A DNA stretch of 64,000 bases from Pseudaminobacter soli (ex Li et al. 2025) (GCF_029892515.1 NZ_JARXVF010000006.1:186001-250000), one strand, 5' to 3'; counted from the stretch's first letter, positions 51,056 to 61,097 are shown. Translations and numbers: made by a program. Notes: a model not told the origin generated them from the letters alone.

Positions 51056-52354
51056 TCAGGTGCGCTGGTTCCACATCTGGCCGAGATCGGTCATGTGCTT
51101 GATCAGCAGCGGTCCATGCTTGTCCCACCAGTCGGGAATAGAGCGAAATTCGGCGATGGTGGCCTTGCCGTCGCGGATCACCACCACCGGCCAGTCGCCC
51201 ACAAGCGCATTGTCGAGGCCGAATAGGTCCTTGCCCCACCAGCGCGCTTCGCCGAAGGCGTGCTTGCCCTTGCCGCCTTCTTTCATCGCCTTGAGCACAT
51301 CGCCCGGCTCGACGCTTCCGGCGCGCTGGGCAGCATCCGCCCAAAGGTCCATGATCGAGGAATATTCCCACGACACGGCCGACCACTCCGTCGCGCCGTA
51401 GCGCTTGACGTATTCGGCGTAAAACTCGTTCGGCTTCTTGAAGTTGATGCGTGGATCGTTGAGTGCCTTATCGTCGAAATCCGGAAACTGGAAGATCACA
51501 CCTTCCATAAACTCCTTCGAGGTGCGCTCGACGATGCGCTGGTAGAAATCCAGCGTGCAGGAAATGATCTGCCCCTTGTAGCCCTGCTGGAACGCCTGTT
51601 CGCACAGCGGATGGACATAGTCGGCGTAGCAGGTGTCGAGGCACAGAATATCTGGGTTCTTGGCCAGAAGCTGGGTCATCACCGGCGCGAAGTCAGTCGT
51701 GGCCGGATCGAAGAACAACGGTTCGCCGAGCACTTCGATGCCGGCAGCCTCGAAGGCGGCCAAATAGGTTGCCACCGAAGGCTTGCCGAGGGCGTCGTCC
51801 TGTGCGCAGATCACCGCGGTCTTCAACTCGGGTCGGTTGGCCGCCAGCCAATCGACACCGGTGACGTTGTAGATCGGATGCACTTCGCAAGGCGCGATAA
51901 GCGTCTCGGTGTGGGGCGTCAGGTCGCTCGGCAGCAGTGTCGAGACCATCATGCCCTGCCGCGCCGCGATTTCCTCGACGCCCGGCCAGGAATTGCCGCC
52001 CAGCATCATGATAAACTTGACGTCGCTTTCGCGGATCAGCTGGGTGGCACCGGCCCGCGCTTTGCCGGCATCGTCCTCATCGTCATAGGATGCGAATTCG
52101 ATTCTGTGCGGCTTGCCGCCGATCTCGATCCCGCCCGCTTCGTTCATCCAGTCGGCCCAGATCTTGCAGCCGTCAAGGCCGGGTTTACCCCAGGCGGCCA
52201 CGGGCCCCGTCAGGGGCGCAAGAAAGCCTATCTTGACCACGTCCTCTGCCGCAAAGCTGACGCGCGGAAAGCCGACGACCGGCATGAGTGCTGCGCTTGC
52301 CGCGCCACAAAGAAGGGTTCTTCTGTTAATCGAAATCTTGGATGCAGAAGTCAT
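51056..52354 (-). CDS. Liv-type ABC transporter substrate-binding protein
   Basis: 432 residues. N-terminus MTSASKISINRRTLLCGAAS has a twin-arginine-like pair before a hydrophobic stretch, so Tat export is possible. Then VVKIGFLAPLTGPVAAWGKPG and KIWADWMNEAGGIEIGG, the family 4 (LivJ/K, Peripla_BP_6) start. GGAGG seven bases before the ATG. Clustered with tmm and a full Liv transporter. Aromatic residues are frequent (WYS, YWG and FxF patterns in the second half), which would suit a quaternary or tertiary amine cage, but this is a guess. Confidence 0.88.
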   Translation of the reverse strand: MTSASKISINRRTLLCGAASAALMPVVGFPRVSFAAEDVVKIGFLAPLTGPVAAWGKPGLDGCKIWADWMNEAGGIEIGGKPHRIEFASYDDEDDAGKARAGATQLIRESDVKFIMMLGGNSWPGVEEIAARQGMMVSTLLPSDLTPHTETLIAPCEVHPIYNVTGVDWLAANRPELKTAVICAQDDALGKPSVATYLAAFEAAGIEVLGEPLFFDPATTDFAPVMTQLLAKNPDILCLDTCYADYVHPLCEQAFQQGYKGQIISCTLDFYQRIVERTSKEFMEGVIFQFPDFDDKALNDPRINFKKPNEFYAEYVKRYGATEWSAVSWEYSSIMDLWADAAQRAGSVEPGDVLKAMKEGGKGKHAFGEARWWGKDLFGLDNALVGDWPVVVIRDGKATIAEFRSIPDWWDKHGPLLIKHMTDLGQMWNQRT

Positions 52355-52543
52355 CGAGGTTCCTCCGCTCGAACTTTCGTTGTGCTGCTGGAGGGATACT
52401 GCTCCGCAGCCTGTTCCCGATGTCGATAATTTTGCTTGTCATGGAGAAGCGCAGATCGACTGCTGCGCGCCCCTTTGGAACATCTAAAACCCGCCCAGAA
52501 ATGCAGGCAGGGAAATTCTTGTGCTTATGATTTATTCCTATGG

Positions 52544-53203
52544 CTACAACGCTGCCGCTGCATCTACAGCATCACCTCCGACGGCAGCTCCGCGCCCTCC
52601 TTCCCGTGCCGCCAGCAATATCACTGCACCGAGCAGCTTCCTCGGATCGCCGAGGCCCACCGGCCGCTCCCGTTTCCAGCGCTGCATCCGCTGCTCCGCT
52701 TCGCTTGGATTGACCAGCGCAAGGTTTCCCAGCCCACCAATTTCAGCGCGCGCGCCGGCAAGCAGCTCGCGCCCCTTGGCACGCCAGCGCTCCTCGTAGA
52801 CCGGCCGATGCAGGCGCTCCATACGCAGATGAAACAGCGACGACCGAGCCGTGCGCGGCGCCGCCATCGATGCGATCCAGCGCTCGCATTCCGCCCATGC
52901 CTGGGCAGCCGAAGCACGAATCTGACCCGTCATGGCCCCCTCGCCCGCCGCCTCCAACGCAGCCGCGTGGTTGCAAAGGCTAGTGGCCAGCCGCGGATCA
53001 TCCTTGGCGAGCCCGGTGCGGGCGAGCCGCAGCGCCCTGGCAAACCCATCAAACGCCTCGCCCGGGCGCCCGGCCGCAAGGTCTGAAACCGCCGTCGCGG
53101 TCAGGCTTTCCCATTCGAGGTCAGCCTCGCTCCATCCCGCGGCAATGAGGTCCCGGAAGCTCCACGTCTCAGGCGCCAAGATAGGCCCTCCGGACATGGT
53201 CAT
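52544..53203 (-). CDS. Uncharacterised protein in the tmm-liv operon
   Basis: 219 residues from ATG 53203 (ATG 53197 is an alternative), overlapping the end of livF by about 30 bases. I do not recognise the family. The sequence is mostly helical, with TPR-like spacing (TAVSDLAAGRPGEAFDGFAR, RLATSLCNHAAALEAAGEGA, QIRASAAQAWAECERWI), then HLRMERLHRPVYEERWRAK and an Ala/Gly-rich tail. No signal peptide or membrane helix. Its tight placement between livF and the binding-protein gene indicates a conserved partner, perhaps a cytosolic scaffold or regulator of the importer or of Tmm. Confidence 0.65.
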   Translation of the reverse strand: MTMSGGPILAPETWSFRDLIAAGWSEADLEWESLTATAVSDLAAGRPGEAFDGFARALRLARTGLAKDDPRLATSLCNHAAALEAAGEGAMTGQIRASAAQAWAECERWIASMAAPRTARSSLFHLRMERLHRPVYEERWRAKGRELLAGARAEIGGLGNLALVNPSEAEQRMQRWKRERPVGLGDPRKLLGAVILLAAREGGRGAAVGGDAVDAAAAL

Positions 53204-53885
53204 TGGTGCGCAGTTCGGCGGCCCTGCCCTCAAGAGCGACTGTGCCGATTTCCAGCACATAGGCGTAGGAGGCGAGCCGAAGCGCCAAACCAGCGTTCTG
53301 CTCCACGAGCACCACTGGCACACCGGTCTCAACGATATCAGCGACGATACGGGCGATCTCCTGCACCATCACCGGTGAAAGGCCCATCGAGGGCTCATCA
53401 AGAAGCAGCAGCTTAGGCCCGGACATTAGCGCCCGCCCGATCGCCACCATCTGCTGCTCGCCGCCCGACAAGGTGCGTGCCCATTGGGTACGGCGTTCCT
53501 TGAGACGCGGAAACCGACGGAACACATCTTCGAGGTCTCTCTCGATCCCATCCTTGTCCGCGCGCAGGAAAGCGCCGATGCGCAGGTTCTCCTCGACGCT
53601 GAGGTCGGGAAAGACGCGTCGACCTTCTGGCACGTGGGCGATGCCACGCCCCACGATCTGCTCGGGCGGCAGATTGTCTATTCGCTGGCCGTTGAAATGG
53701 ATCTCGCCCTTCGAGGGACGCACCAACCCGGAGATCGCGCGCAGCGTTGTACTCTTGCCCGCGCCATTGGCACCGATAATGGTGACGATACCGCCGGACG
53801 GAACCTGCAGGCTGATGCCCTTCAAGGCAGCGACCTTCTGGTAGTGGACATGGAGGTCGCGGACTTCAAGCAGCATCTTCTGCAC
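53169..53885 (-). CDS. Liv-type ABC transporter ATP-binding protein (LivF-like)
   Basis: 238 residues. Walker A GANGAGKST, signature LSGGEQQMVAIGRAL, Walker B LLLLDEPSMGLSP; the GIAHVPEGRRVFPDLSVEEN segment is typical LivF. Overlaps livG by 20 bases and the next gene by about 30. Confidence 0.92.
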   Translation of the reverse strand: MQKMLLEVRDLHVHYQKVAALKGISLQVPSGGIVTIIGANGAGKSTTLRAISGLVRPSKGEIHFNGQRIDNLPPEQIVGRGIAHVPEGRRVFPDLSVEENLRIGAFLRADKDGIERDLEDVFRRFPRLKERRTQWARTLSGGEQQMVAIGRALMSGPKLLLLDEPSMGLSPVMVQEIARIVADIVETGVPVVLVEQNAGLALRLASYAYVLEIGTVALEGRAAELRTNDHVRRAYLGA

Positions 53886-54642
53886 GCCCCAGGTAAGCCT
53901 CGATGACCCGAGGATCTGTACGCACTTCCTCCGGTGCGCCCTCGGTCAGCAACTGGCCGAAATTCATCACCGTGATGCGGTCGCATAGGCCCATGACCGC
54001 CTGCATGTCGTGCTCGACCAGCATGATGGTGATGTCGCGTTCGTCGCGGACGCGGCGCACGTGCTCCATCATGCGACGTGTCTCCTCCGGGTTCATGCCG
54101 GTGAAGGGCTCGTCGAGCAGGATCACGACCGGGTCGGCGGCGAGCGCAACGGCCATGCCCAACGCACGCTGATGGCCATGCGGAAGGCTCGACGTTGGCT
54201 CGTCCGCCAGAGCTTCAAGATCGAACAGTTTCAGGATTTCGCGCGCCTTGCGGTCTGCGGCGCGCTCAACGTGCACGTCTGAGCCGATTATGCGTGAGAC
54301 GAAGCCAGCCTGCGCGCTGCGGTGACAGCCGACACGAACGTTATCCATGACGCTGAACTCCTGGAACAGCGTCGTGCCCTGGAATGTGCGGATAAGCCCA
54401 CGCTGCGCAAGCCGGCTGGTCTTCAGGCCGGACACGTCCTGGCCGTCATAGAGGATCTTGCCGCTGGTGGGCCTATAATAGCCACTGATCAGGCTGAAAG
54501 TTGTGGTCTTGCCGGCGCCGTTCGGGCCGATCAGACCGTGAATGCTGTTGCGGCGAACCGCGAAGGACAGGTTGTTGACAGCGGTCAAGCCGCCGAATTT
54601 CCTGGTTAGGCTACGGACTTCCAGTATGGGTGCATCAGACAA
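53866..54642 (-). CDS. Liv-type ABC transporter ATP-binding protein (LivG-like)
   Basis: 258 residues. Walker A GPNGAGKTT, signature region SSLPHGHQRALGMAVAL (LSGGQ replaced by LPHGHQ, as in many LivG proteins), Walker B VILLDEPFTGMNPEE, and LVEHDMQAVMGLCDRITVMN. Follows tmm by 80 bases on the same strand. Confidence 0.92.
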   Translation of the reverse strand: MSDAPILEVRSLTRKFGGLTAVNNLSFAVRRNSIHGLIGPNGAGKTTTFSLISGYYRPTSGKILYDGQDVSGLKTSRLAQRGLIRTFQGTTLFQEFSVMDNVRVGCHRSAQAGFVSRIIGSDVHVERAADRKAREILKLFDLEALADEPTSSLPHGHQRALGMAVALAADPVVILLDEPFTGMNPEETRRMMEHVRRVRDERDITIMLVEHDMQAVMGLCDRITVMNFGQLLTEGAPEEVRTDPRVIEAYLGRAEDAA

Positions 54643-54722
54643 CGATCGGCCCTCCCATGGCGCCTGTCATCCTTGCGTACAGGGTGATGCCGGCGGACGC
54701 CTACCACGCCGCCGGCAGATGC

Positions 54723-56066
54723 TCACTTCTCGACCAGATAGGCCTCGAGCGAGTCGTCGAGAGCCTCCAACCAGGGCGTGTGATGCGGCGGCGCCATGGT
54801 CCCGGTCATGAGCGACCTGTAGGCGTTGTTGCGGAAGCCCATGATGTCTTCGGCCTTGTGATGCTCCCATTCCATGAAGGTCTGGTTCACCGCCTCAATG
54901 TCGAACTCAGGGTAGTCGGTCGCGTCGATCAGTTCCTGGGTATAGTCGCCCTGGAACCAGATCATCTGCTCGGCATCCTGCAACTGCTCCTCGCGATCGC
55001 GCCATCTCTGGCTGTCGGCCATCATCTCCTCCTTCGAGGGCAGCTTGATGCGGCCGAGTATGACGTCGCGGGCGAACCACGCTTGCGCGTCGAACATGTT
55101 GAAGGTGTAGAACTGGTCCTGCATGCCGATGTAGAACAGCTTCGGATTGTTCTCCCATACGATGCCCTTGTAGAGACCGAGCGGCCACAGCCGGTTGTCT
55201 GTCTTGAGCCGCAGATCCTCGCTCAGGAACGGGAAATGATGGAGGTAGCCGGTGCACATGATGATGGCATCGACGTCCTTCGACGTGCCGTCCTTGAAGT
55301 GGCAGGTCTTGTGCTCCACCCGCATCAAAAGCGGCACTTCTTCCCAGTTTTCAGGCCAATTGAAGCCCATCGGCCGACTGCGATAGCTGTTGGTGATCGA
55401 TTTAGCGCCGTACTTGTAGCACTGGGAGCCGATGTCTTCGGCCGAGTAGCTGCGCCCGATGAGCAGGATGTCCTTGTCCTTGAACTCCAGCGCATCCCGG
55501 AAATCGTGCGAATGCAGCACGCGGCCCGCGAATTTCTCGATGCCCTCGAAATGCGGCACGTTCGGCGCCGAGAAATGGCCGGAGGCGACCACCACGTAGT
55601 CAAACTCCTCCGAATAGACGACGTCCTTGGTCCGGTCATGAACGGTGACAGTGAATTTTTCGGTGACTTCAGAATATGTCACCATGCGGACTGGGCTGTT
55701 GAAACGCACCCATTGACGCACGTCTGCCTTCTCGACACGCCCCTTGATATAATCCCAGAGCACAGCGCGCGGCGGATAAGAAGCGATCGGCCGGCCGAAA
55801 TGCTCTTCGAAGGTGTAGTCGGCAAATTCCAGGCATTCCTTAGGCCCGTTGGACCAGAGGTAGCGGTACATGCTGCCGTGGACGGGGTCTCCATGCTCGT
55901 CGGTGCCGGTACGCCAAGTATAATTCCAGAGACCACCCCAGTCGGACTGCTTTTCGAAACAGACGATTTCGGGAATTTCGGCCCCCTTGCTCGCTGCTGA
56001 CTGGAATGCCCTCAGCTGGGCAAGGCCAGATGGTCCGGCACCAATGACTGCTACCCTCATCTTCAT
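54723..56066 (-). CDS. tmm: Trimethylamine monooxygenase (flavin-containing monooxygenase)
   Basis: 447 residues from ATG 56066 (GGAGG six bases upstream). NADPH-, FAD- and O2-dependent oxidation of trimethylamine to TMAO. Seen: FAD motif [38 protein letters not shown], the FMO motif [18 protein letters not shown] motif [16 protein letters not shown], the text [19 protein letters not shown] that I associate with bacterial Tmm, and [12 protein letters not shown]. Length agrees with known Tmm (~450). Divergent from tdm, which uses its product; downstream are Liv-type importer genes on the same strand. Confidence 0.93.
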   Translation of the reverse strand: MKMRVAVIGAGPSGLAQLRAFQSAASKGAEIPEIVCFEKQSDWGGLWNYTWRTGTDEHGDPVHGSMYRYLWSNGPKECLEFADYTFEEHFGRPIASYPPRAVLWDYIKGRVEKADVRQWVRFNSPVRMVTYSEVTEKFTVTVHDRTKDVVYSEEFDYVVVASGHFSAPNVPHFEGIEKFAGRVLHSHDFRDALEFKDKDILLIGRSYSAEDIGSQCYKYGAKSITNSYRSRPMGFNWPENWEEVPLLMRVEHKTCHFKDGTSKDVDAIIMCTGYLHHFPFLSEDLRLKTDNRLWPLGLYKGIVWENNPKLFYIGMQDQFYTFNMFDAQAWFARDVILGRIKLPSKEEMMADSQRWRDREEQLQDAEQMIWFQGDYTQELIDATDYPEFDIEAVNQTFMEWEHHKAEDIMGFRNNAYRSLMTGTMAPPHHTPWLEALDDSLEAYLVEK

Positions 56067-56254
56067 CCATCCCCTCCAGGACTTTTTCTTGCGCGAAATA
56101 AATTTCACTGGGAGGAGATTATTTGGTTCAGCGATGCTGTCAACAACCTATCCAACATAGCGTCGTTCCAACTTTCGGCCTATCTCGACTCCGGAGGATG
56201 AGATGCTAGGTTCGAAATACGGGGTTGCCTCCAAGAGTGGGCCTGCTTATTCTT

Positions 56255-56268
56255 GAAATTGAAATTTC
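56255..56268. promoter_or_regulatory. Short inverted repeat between tmm and tdm
   Basis: GAAATT-GA-AATTTC, six-base arms, 35 bases before the tdm start and about 190 from tmm. AT-rich and in the right place for control of tdm, but short; chance occurrence is possible. Confidence 0.3.
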
Positions 56269-56302
56269 TTTACGGCTAAGAAACTCCGATCAGGAGGTCG
56301 TG

Positions 56303-58672
56303 ATGCCAGATGCCGCCTATCCCACCGTCGTGAAGGGCGCTCCCCGCCCGAGCGTCATTCGGACGCCCGGACTGCTGGCCCTGCCGGAGGGCATGGAGCG
56401 CTACCAAGTGCCTGGTGCCGGCGCCATCTTCATCAGCATCGAGGCGGGCGACACCGTTACCATTCGCGACATCGAAGGAGGTCAGGCTTGCGAACTCGTC
56501 GCTGCCGATGCTTCCGGCAGAACGGATGCGAGCATCATCGACACAAGGGCCAATGCCGACGCCACCGGCCTCAAAGCATTGCTTTTGCAGGAGAATGAAA
56601 GCCTCAGCACCTTCCGCAAGGGGCTGGAGCGACGTCAGATCAACGTCGCCCAGGCCGAAGCCGTGCGCCTCTTCGGCAGTACCAGCGCGCCGGGCACGGA
56701 GCAGACCTTCACCGTCACCCGCGACGGCAGCCTCGTGGTGGCCGCGCCCGGCGGGCCCATGGCTGTGGACGGTCATGACACCGCCACCCCGCTGCTGGTG
56801 TTGGTGCAACGCGCACGCATCCGACCGGTCGGCAAATCCGAGCTGCCAGAACCGCTGGCCGACCCCGTTTTGGATCTGCGTGTGAAATCGGCAACCGCAC
56901 GCTCCTACTTCGTCAAGGCCGGCGACTTCATCCAGATCATCGATGTCGACGGGCGCCAATGCACCGACTTCCAGTGCTTTTCGGCACGCAAGCTCGACAA
57001 AGGCAAGGACCACCCGCTCGACGTCACCACCACGCGCACGCTGATGGGCGCCAGCTATCCGATGCCCGGCCTGCATTCGAGGTATTATGATCAGGATTTC
57101 GAGCCGCTCGTCGAAGTGATTCAGGACACCTGCGGTCGCCACGACGCCTTCGCGTTGGCCTGCGCTGCCAAATATTACGACGACATCGGCTATCCTGGGC
57201 ACATCAATTGCTCGGAGAACTTCAACAACGCGCTTGCTGACACGGGCGTCAACCCACGCGCAGGCTGGATGGCGGTCAACTTCTTCTTCAACACCGGCAT
57301 CGACACCCATGGCGTGATGTTCTCGGATGAGCCGTGGTCGCGGCCTGGCGACTACGTGCTGCTACGCGCGCTGACTGACATCGTCTGCGTCTCCTCCGCC
57401 TGCCCCGACGACACCTCGCCGGCCAATGGCTGGAGTCCCACCGACATTCATGTGCGTACCTATTCGGGCGCGCAGAAGTTCTCCCGCGCCGTTGCCACAC
57501 GAACGACCCCGGATGCCGAGCCCAAGATGACCCGTGAAACCGCCTTTCATTCCAGCTTCGCCAAGCACACCCGCGACTTCGTCGAATATCGCGGCTATTG
57601 GCTGGCCAACTCCTTCGCCAAGGAAGGCCCGCTCGCGGAATACTGGGCCTGCCGCGAGAAGGCGGTGGTCATGGATCTGTCGCCCCTTCGCAAATTTGAA
57701 GTCACCGGCCCGGATTCGGAAGCACTGCTGCAGTACACGCTGACCCGCGACGTCAAAAAGCTCGGAGTCGGCCAGGTCGTCTACACTGCCATGTGCTACG
57801 AGCATGGCGGCATGATCGACGACGGTACGCTGTTACGGCTCGGCAAGGACAATTTCCGCTGGATCGGCGGCGACGACTACAGCGGCATTTGGCTGCGCGA
57901 GACAGCAGAAAAGCTCGGCCTGAAGGTGCTGGTACGCTCATCGACCGACCAGATGCACAACATCGCCGTGCAGGGACCGAAAAGCCGCGATATCCTCAAG
58001 GAGATCATCTGGACCTCGCCAACCCAGCCTTCCATTACCGAACTCGAATGGTTCCGATTCGCGGTCGCTCGCATCGGCGACTCGCAGGGCGCGCCGATCG
58101 TCGTGTCGCGCACCGGCTATACCGGCGAACTCGGTTACGAGATCTGGTGCCATCCGCGCGATGCCGAGAAGGTGTTCGACGCCCTATGGGAGGCCGGCCA
58201 GCCCCATGGTCTCAAGCCGATGGGGCTGCAGGCGCTGGACATGGTGCGTATCGAGGCAGGGCTTATCTTTGCCGGCTACGATTTCTCCGACCAGACCGAC
58301 CCGTTCGAGGCCGGCATCGGCTTCACGGTACCCCTGAAGACAAAGACCGACGATTTTATCGGCCGCGACGCCCTGATCCGCCGCAAGGAGCACCCATCGC
58401 GCAAGCTGGTTGGACTCGACATCGATGCCAACGTCGCCGTCGGCCACGGCGATTGCGTGCATGTCGGCCGCGCCCAGATCGGCGAGATCACCTCGTCCAT
58501 GCGCTCGCCGGTGCTAGGCAAGAACATTGCTCTGGCGCGGCTCGACGTTGCCCATGCCGACATCGGCACCGCGGTAGAAATCGGCAAGCTCGACGGCCAG
58601 CAAAAGCGTCTGACCGCCCGCGTAGTGCCCTTCGCTCACTACGATCCCCAGAAGACACGGCCGCGTTCTTGA
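56303..58672 (+). CDS. tdm: Trimethylamine-N-oxide demethylase
   Basis: 789 residues from ATG 56303 (CAGGAGG before it; the upstream frame from 56225 lacks one). Converts TMAO to dimethylamine and formaldehyde. Two parts: an N-terminal DUF1989-like zinc domain (about 20-370), with cysteines in RQCTDFQCFS, QDTCGRHDAF and GHINCSENFNNAL, and a C-terminal GcvT domain (about 400-780: DLSPLRKFEVTGPDSEALLQ, SRTGYTGELGYEIWC, LQALDMVRIEAGLIFAGYDF) that can pass formaldehyde to tetrahydrofolate. This architecture and length match Tdm of Methylocella and roseobacters. Confidence 0.93.
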   Translation: MPDAAYPTVVKGAPRPSVIRTPGLLALPEGMERYQVPGAGAIFISIEAGDTVTIRDIEGGQACELVAADASGRTDASIIDTRANADATGLKALLLQENESLSTFRKGLERRQINVAQAEAVRLFGSTSAPGTEQTFTVTRDGSLVVAAPGGPMAVDGHDTATPLLVLVQRARIRPVGKSELPEPLADPVLDLRVKSATARSYFVKAGDFIQIIDVDGRQCTDFQCFSARKLDKGKDHPLDVTTTRTLMGASYPMPGLHSRYYDQDFEPLVEVIQDTCGRHDAFALACAAKYYDDIGYPGHINCSENFNNALADTGVNPRAGWMAVNFFFNTGIDTHGVMFSDEPWSRPGDYVLLRALTDIVCVSSACPDDTSPANGWSPTDIHVRTYSGAQKFSRAVATRTTPDAEPKMTRETAFHSSFAKHTRDFVEYRGYWLANSFAKEGPLAEYWACREKAVVMDLSPLRKFEVTGPDSEALLQYTLTRDVKKLGVGQVVYTAMCYEHGGMIDDGTLLRLGKDNFRWIGGDDYSGIWLRETAEKLGLKVLVRSSTDQMHNIAVQGPKSRDILKEIIWTSPTQPSITELEWFRFAVARIGDSQGAPIVVSRTGYTGELGYEIWCHPRDAEKVFDALWEAGQPHGLKPMGLQALDMVRIEAGLIFAGYDFSDQTDPFEAGIGFTVPLKTKTDDFIGRDALIRRKEHPSRKLVGLDIDANVAVGHGDCVHVGRAQIGEITSSMRSPVLGKNIALARLDVAHADIGTAVEIGKLDGQQKRLTARVVPFAHYDPQKTRPRS

Positions 58673-59230
58673 CGCGACCAAACAGGCTGGCGAACGGCGG
58701 GTTTGCTTTATCCAGAGCCGGCGGCTCTCGCCGGCGCCCTGATGATCAGGGCCATACTGACGCTACGCTGTCGGCGCCCACCGAGTGGCGCAACTACACC
58801 AGTTCTCCGTGGCCCCTCCGTACTCGAAGGGGCATGGTTTTGCGCCATGACCGGTCAGCGTGAATTCGCTGCTGGTGCTGGTTGCGGCGGTGGTCTTCAG
58901 TCTCACCAACCGCCGATACCGCATCTGATACCGCTTCTTGTTCCAAGTGCCGCCGCGCCGCCAGCGCCTGAGAAACCGCGCTGGATGGTTCGATAGCGGC
59001 CGTCGCCCGTGGAACATGTGCAGTGCCCGCAAATGCACGGCCTTGCGACGCCTTTCGGCAGAGAATGTGTCCCTGGCGCGCACAAACAGCTTGACGCAAC
59101 GGCACTCTATGCCATCCTTTACTGGTGGGAAACAAATAAGACCGTGTGGAAAATACGGGTTCGACCTTCGCAGAGCTGAGGATCGGCAGCGAGGGTCATA
59201 GGGACAAAAAACAATGGGAGAACTTTCGAG
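58673..59230. other. Intergenic region between tdm and the APC permease
   Basis: 558 bases. Two hairpins close to the tdm stop (58714-58752), then no recognisable gene. Open frames on both strands show no family resemblance. The permease has its own promoter here or relies on read-through. Confidence 0.4.
58714..58752 (+). terminator. Tandem hairpins after tdm
   Basis: AGAGCC-GGC-GGCTCT at 58714-58728 and GCCCTGAT-G-ATCAGGGC at 58736-58752. Neither has a T-run, but two strong stems 42-80 bases after the stop suggest a 3' end or processing region. Confidence 0.4.
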
Positions 59231-60946
59231 ATGAGTTCTACAGTCAGCGGGGTAGCGCCCGCAGCCGAAGGGCAATTGCACCGCACCATCGATTGGCGCG
59301 GCGCCTTCTGGGTAGCCAGCGGCGTGCCCGCGCTTGTTCTATTTTCGATCGGCGGCATCGCCGGAACCACCGGTACGCTGGCCTTCGTGATCTGGATGAC
59401 CTCCGTCACGCTCGGCCTGATCCAGTCCTTCACCTATGCCGAGATCGCCGGTCTCTTCCCCAGCAAGTCGGGCGGTGCCTCGGTCTATGGCGCTACCGCG
59501 TGGCTGCGCTACTCGAAGTTCATCGCCCCCCTGTCAGTGTGGTGCAACTGGCTGGCCTGGACCCCTGTGCTGTCGCTCGGCTGCTCCATCGCAGCGGCCT
59601 ACATCCTGAACGCCCTAGCTCCGATCCCCGGCTTCTCCGACGCGTCGCCGGAAGTCGTCGCGTGGCTGGCCGACCCGGCCAACGCCGGCAAGACGGCGGC
59701 CGACGCCATCGCGGCGCTGACTACGGCAGCCACGCCAGCCATCCGTGAATGGACGCTCTACAGTGGCACACTTGGGCCGGTCAGCTTCTCGCTCAATTCG
59801 GTGTTCTGGATCGGCGTCGTCCTGATGCTGGTCACCTTCTCCATCCAGCATCGCGGCATCCTCGGCACCGCCAGCGTGCAGAAATATGTCGGCCTAATCG
59901 TCATCGTGCCTATGCTTATCGTAGGTGTCGTGCCGATCATTACCGGCCAGATCAACTGGGACAACTACTCGCCCTTGGTGCCGTTGGCAGAGGCCTATGC
60001 GGCGGAGCCGGGGAGTTGGAACATTTCCGGCTGGACGCTGGTGTTCGGGGGCCTGTTCATCGCCGCCTGGTCGGCCTATGCCTTCGAGACCTCGATCTGC
60101 TTCACCAGCGAATTCCGCAACCCCGGCCGCGACACGGTGCGGGCGATCCTCTATTCGGGCCTGCTGTGCCTGCTGCTCTATACGCTTGTGCCATTCACCT
60201 TCCAGGGCGTGCTCGGCATCAACGGCATGCTTGCCGAACCGATTGTCGACGGCTCCGGCGTGGGCGCGGCAATGGCACGCATGGTGGGCGGCTCAGGCTT
60301 CATCACCGCCATCATGATGATGCTGATGATCTGTGCCCTGATGCTGGCGATCATGACCGCCATGGCGGGCTCGTCGCGCACCCTCTATCAGGGCGGCGTC
60401 GACGGCTGGCTGCCGCGCTACCTGGCTCACGTCAACGGTCACGGCGCGCCTACCTCGGCCATGTGGACCGATCTGGTCTTCAACCTGTTCCTGCTGGCGA
60501 TCGCCGCGGCCGACGCCACCAGCTACTTCTTCATTTTGGCCGTGTCGAATTGCGGCTACATCATCTTCAACTTCCTGAACCTCAATTCGGGCTGGATCCA
60601 CCGCATCGATAACGGCCATATTCATCGGCCGTGGAAAGCGCCGACCATTCTCATCGCCATTGGCGGCATGCTCTCCTACGTCAACGCCATGTTCATGGGC
60701 GCCGGTGCCAAGGTGTGGAATCCGTGGGCGCTCTGGGCTGGCCTCATCGCCGCCTCGCTGATCATTCCCGTGTTCTGCTATCGCCACTACATCCAGGACG
60801 GCGGCAAGTTCCCCGAGAACATGCTGGACGATCTCGGCATCAGGCAGGAGGACCTCAAGAACCGAAAGGCGGGCATCCTGCCCTATCTGACGCTGGCAGC
60901 TGGACTGACCGTGGTGCTGTTGGCGAATTGGTTCTTTGTCATCTGA
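59231..60946 (+). CDS. APC-superfamily amino acid/amine permease
   Basis: 571 residues, about 12 helices. Family text: GTTGTLAFVIWMTSVTLGLI, FTYAEIAGLFPSKSGGASVY, SAYAFETSICFTSEFRNPGR and GSSRTLYQGGVDGWLPRYLA. Such permeases import amino acids, polyamines or other amines by proton symport. Between tdm and dmm genes, so a methylated amine (dimethylamine, TMAO or choline-like) is the likely cargo. ATG 59231 follows GGGAG at 59216-59220. A strong terminator follows the gene. Confidence 0.87.
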   Translation: MSSTVSGVAPAAEGQLHRTIDWRGAFWVASGVPALVLFSIGGIAGTTGTLAFVIWMTSVTLGLIQSFTYAEIAGLFPSKSGGASVYGATAWLRYSKFIAPLSVWCNWLAWTPVLSLGCSIAAAYILNALAPIPGFSDASPEVVAWLADPANAGKTAADAIAALTTAATPAIREWTLYSGTLGPVSFSLNSVFWIGVVLMLVTFSIQHRGILGTASVQKYVGLIVIVPMLIVGVVPIITGQINWDNYSPLVPLAEAYAAEPGSWNISGWTLVFGGLFIAAWSAYAFETSICFTSEFRNPGRDTVRAILYSGLLCLLLYTLVPFTFQGVLGINGMLAEPIVDGSGVGAAMARMVGGSGFITAIMMMLMICALMLAIMTAMAGSSRTLYQGGVDGWLPRYLAHVNGHGAPTSAMWTDLVFNLFLLAIAAADATSYFFILAVSNCGYIIFNFLNLNSGWIHRIDNGHIHRPWKAPTILIAIGGMLSYVNAMFMGAGAKVWNPWALWAGLIAASLIIPVFCYRHYIQDGGKFPENMLDDLGIRQEDLKNRKAGILPYLTLAAGLTVVLLANWFFVI

Positions 60947-60968
60947 CAACACAGTCGCCGACGGAACG

Positions 60969-60995
60969 AAGGCCGGCCGCAAGGCCGGCCTTTTT
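60969..60995 (+). terminator. Intrinsic terminator after the APC permease
   Basis: AAGGCCGGCC-GCAA-GGCCGGCCTT followed by TTT: ten perfect pairs, tetraloop and T-run. A classic rho-independent terminator, 22 bases after the stop; it separates the permease from the dmm operon. Confidence 0.85.
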
Positions 60996-61097
60996 CGGCA
61001 GGCGTAGCACTTCCCTCAACTCGCTTCCGCGTCGACTCGCGTCCTCTCCCTTTTGAGGGTCCCGGCCCTGCGAAGGTTGCCTAGTAATAATATTTTT

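Noticed and set aside
54630-56000. Long open frame on the plus strand across tmm
   Set aside because: No recognisable domain; fully antisense to the well-conserved Tmm protein.
58673-59230. Possible transposase or pseudogene remnant between tdm and the APC permease
   Set aside because: Arg-rich open frames on both strands, but no transposase motif, terminal repeats or target duplication could be seen.
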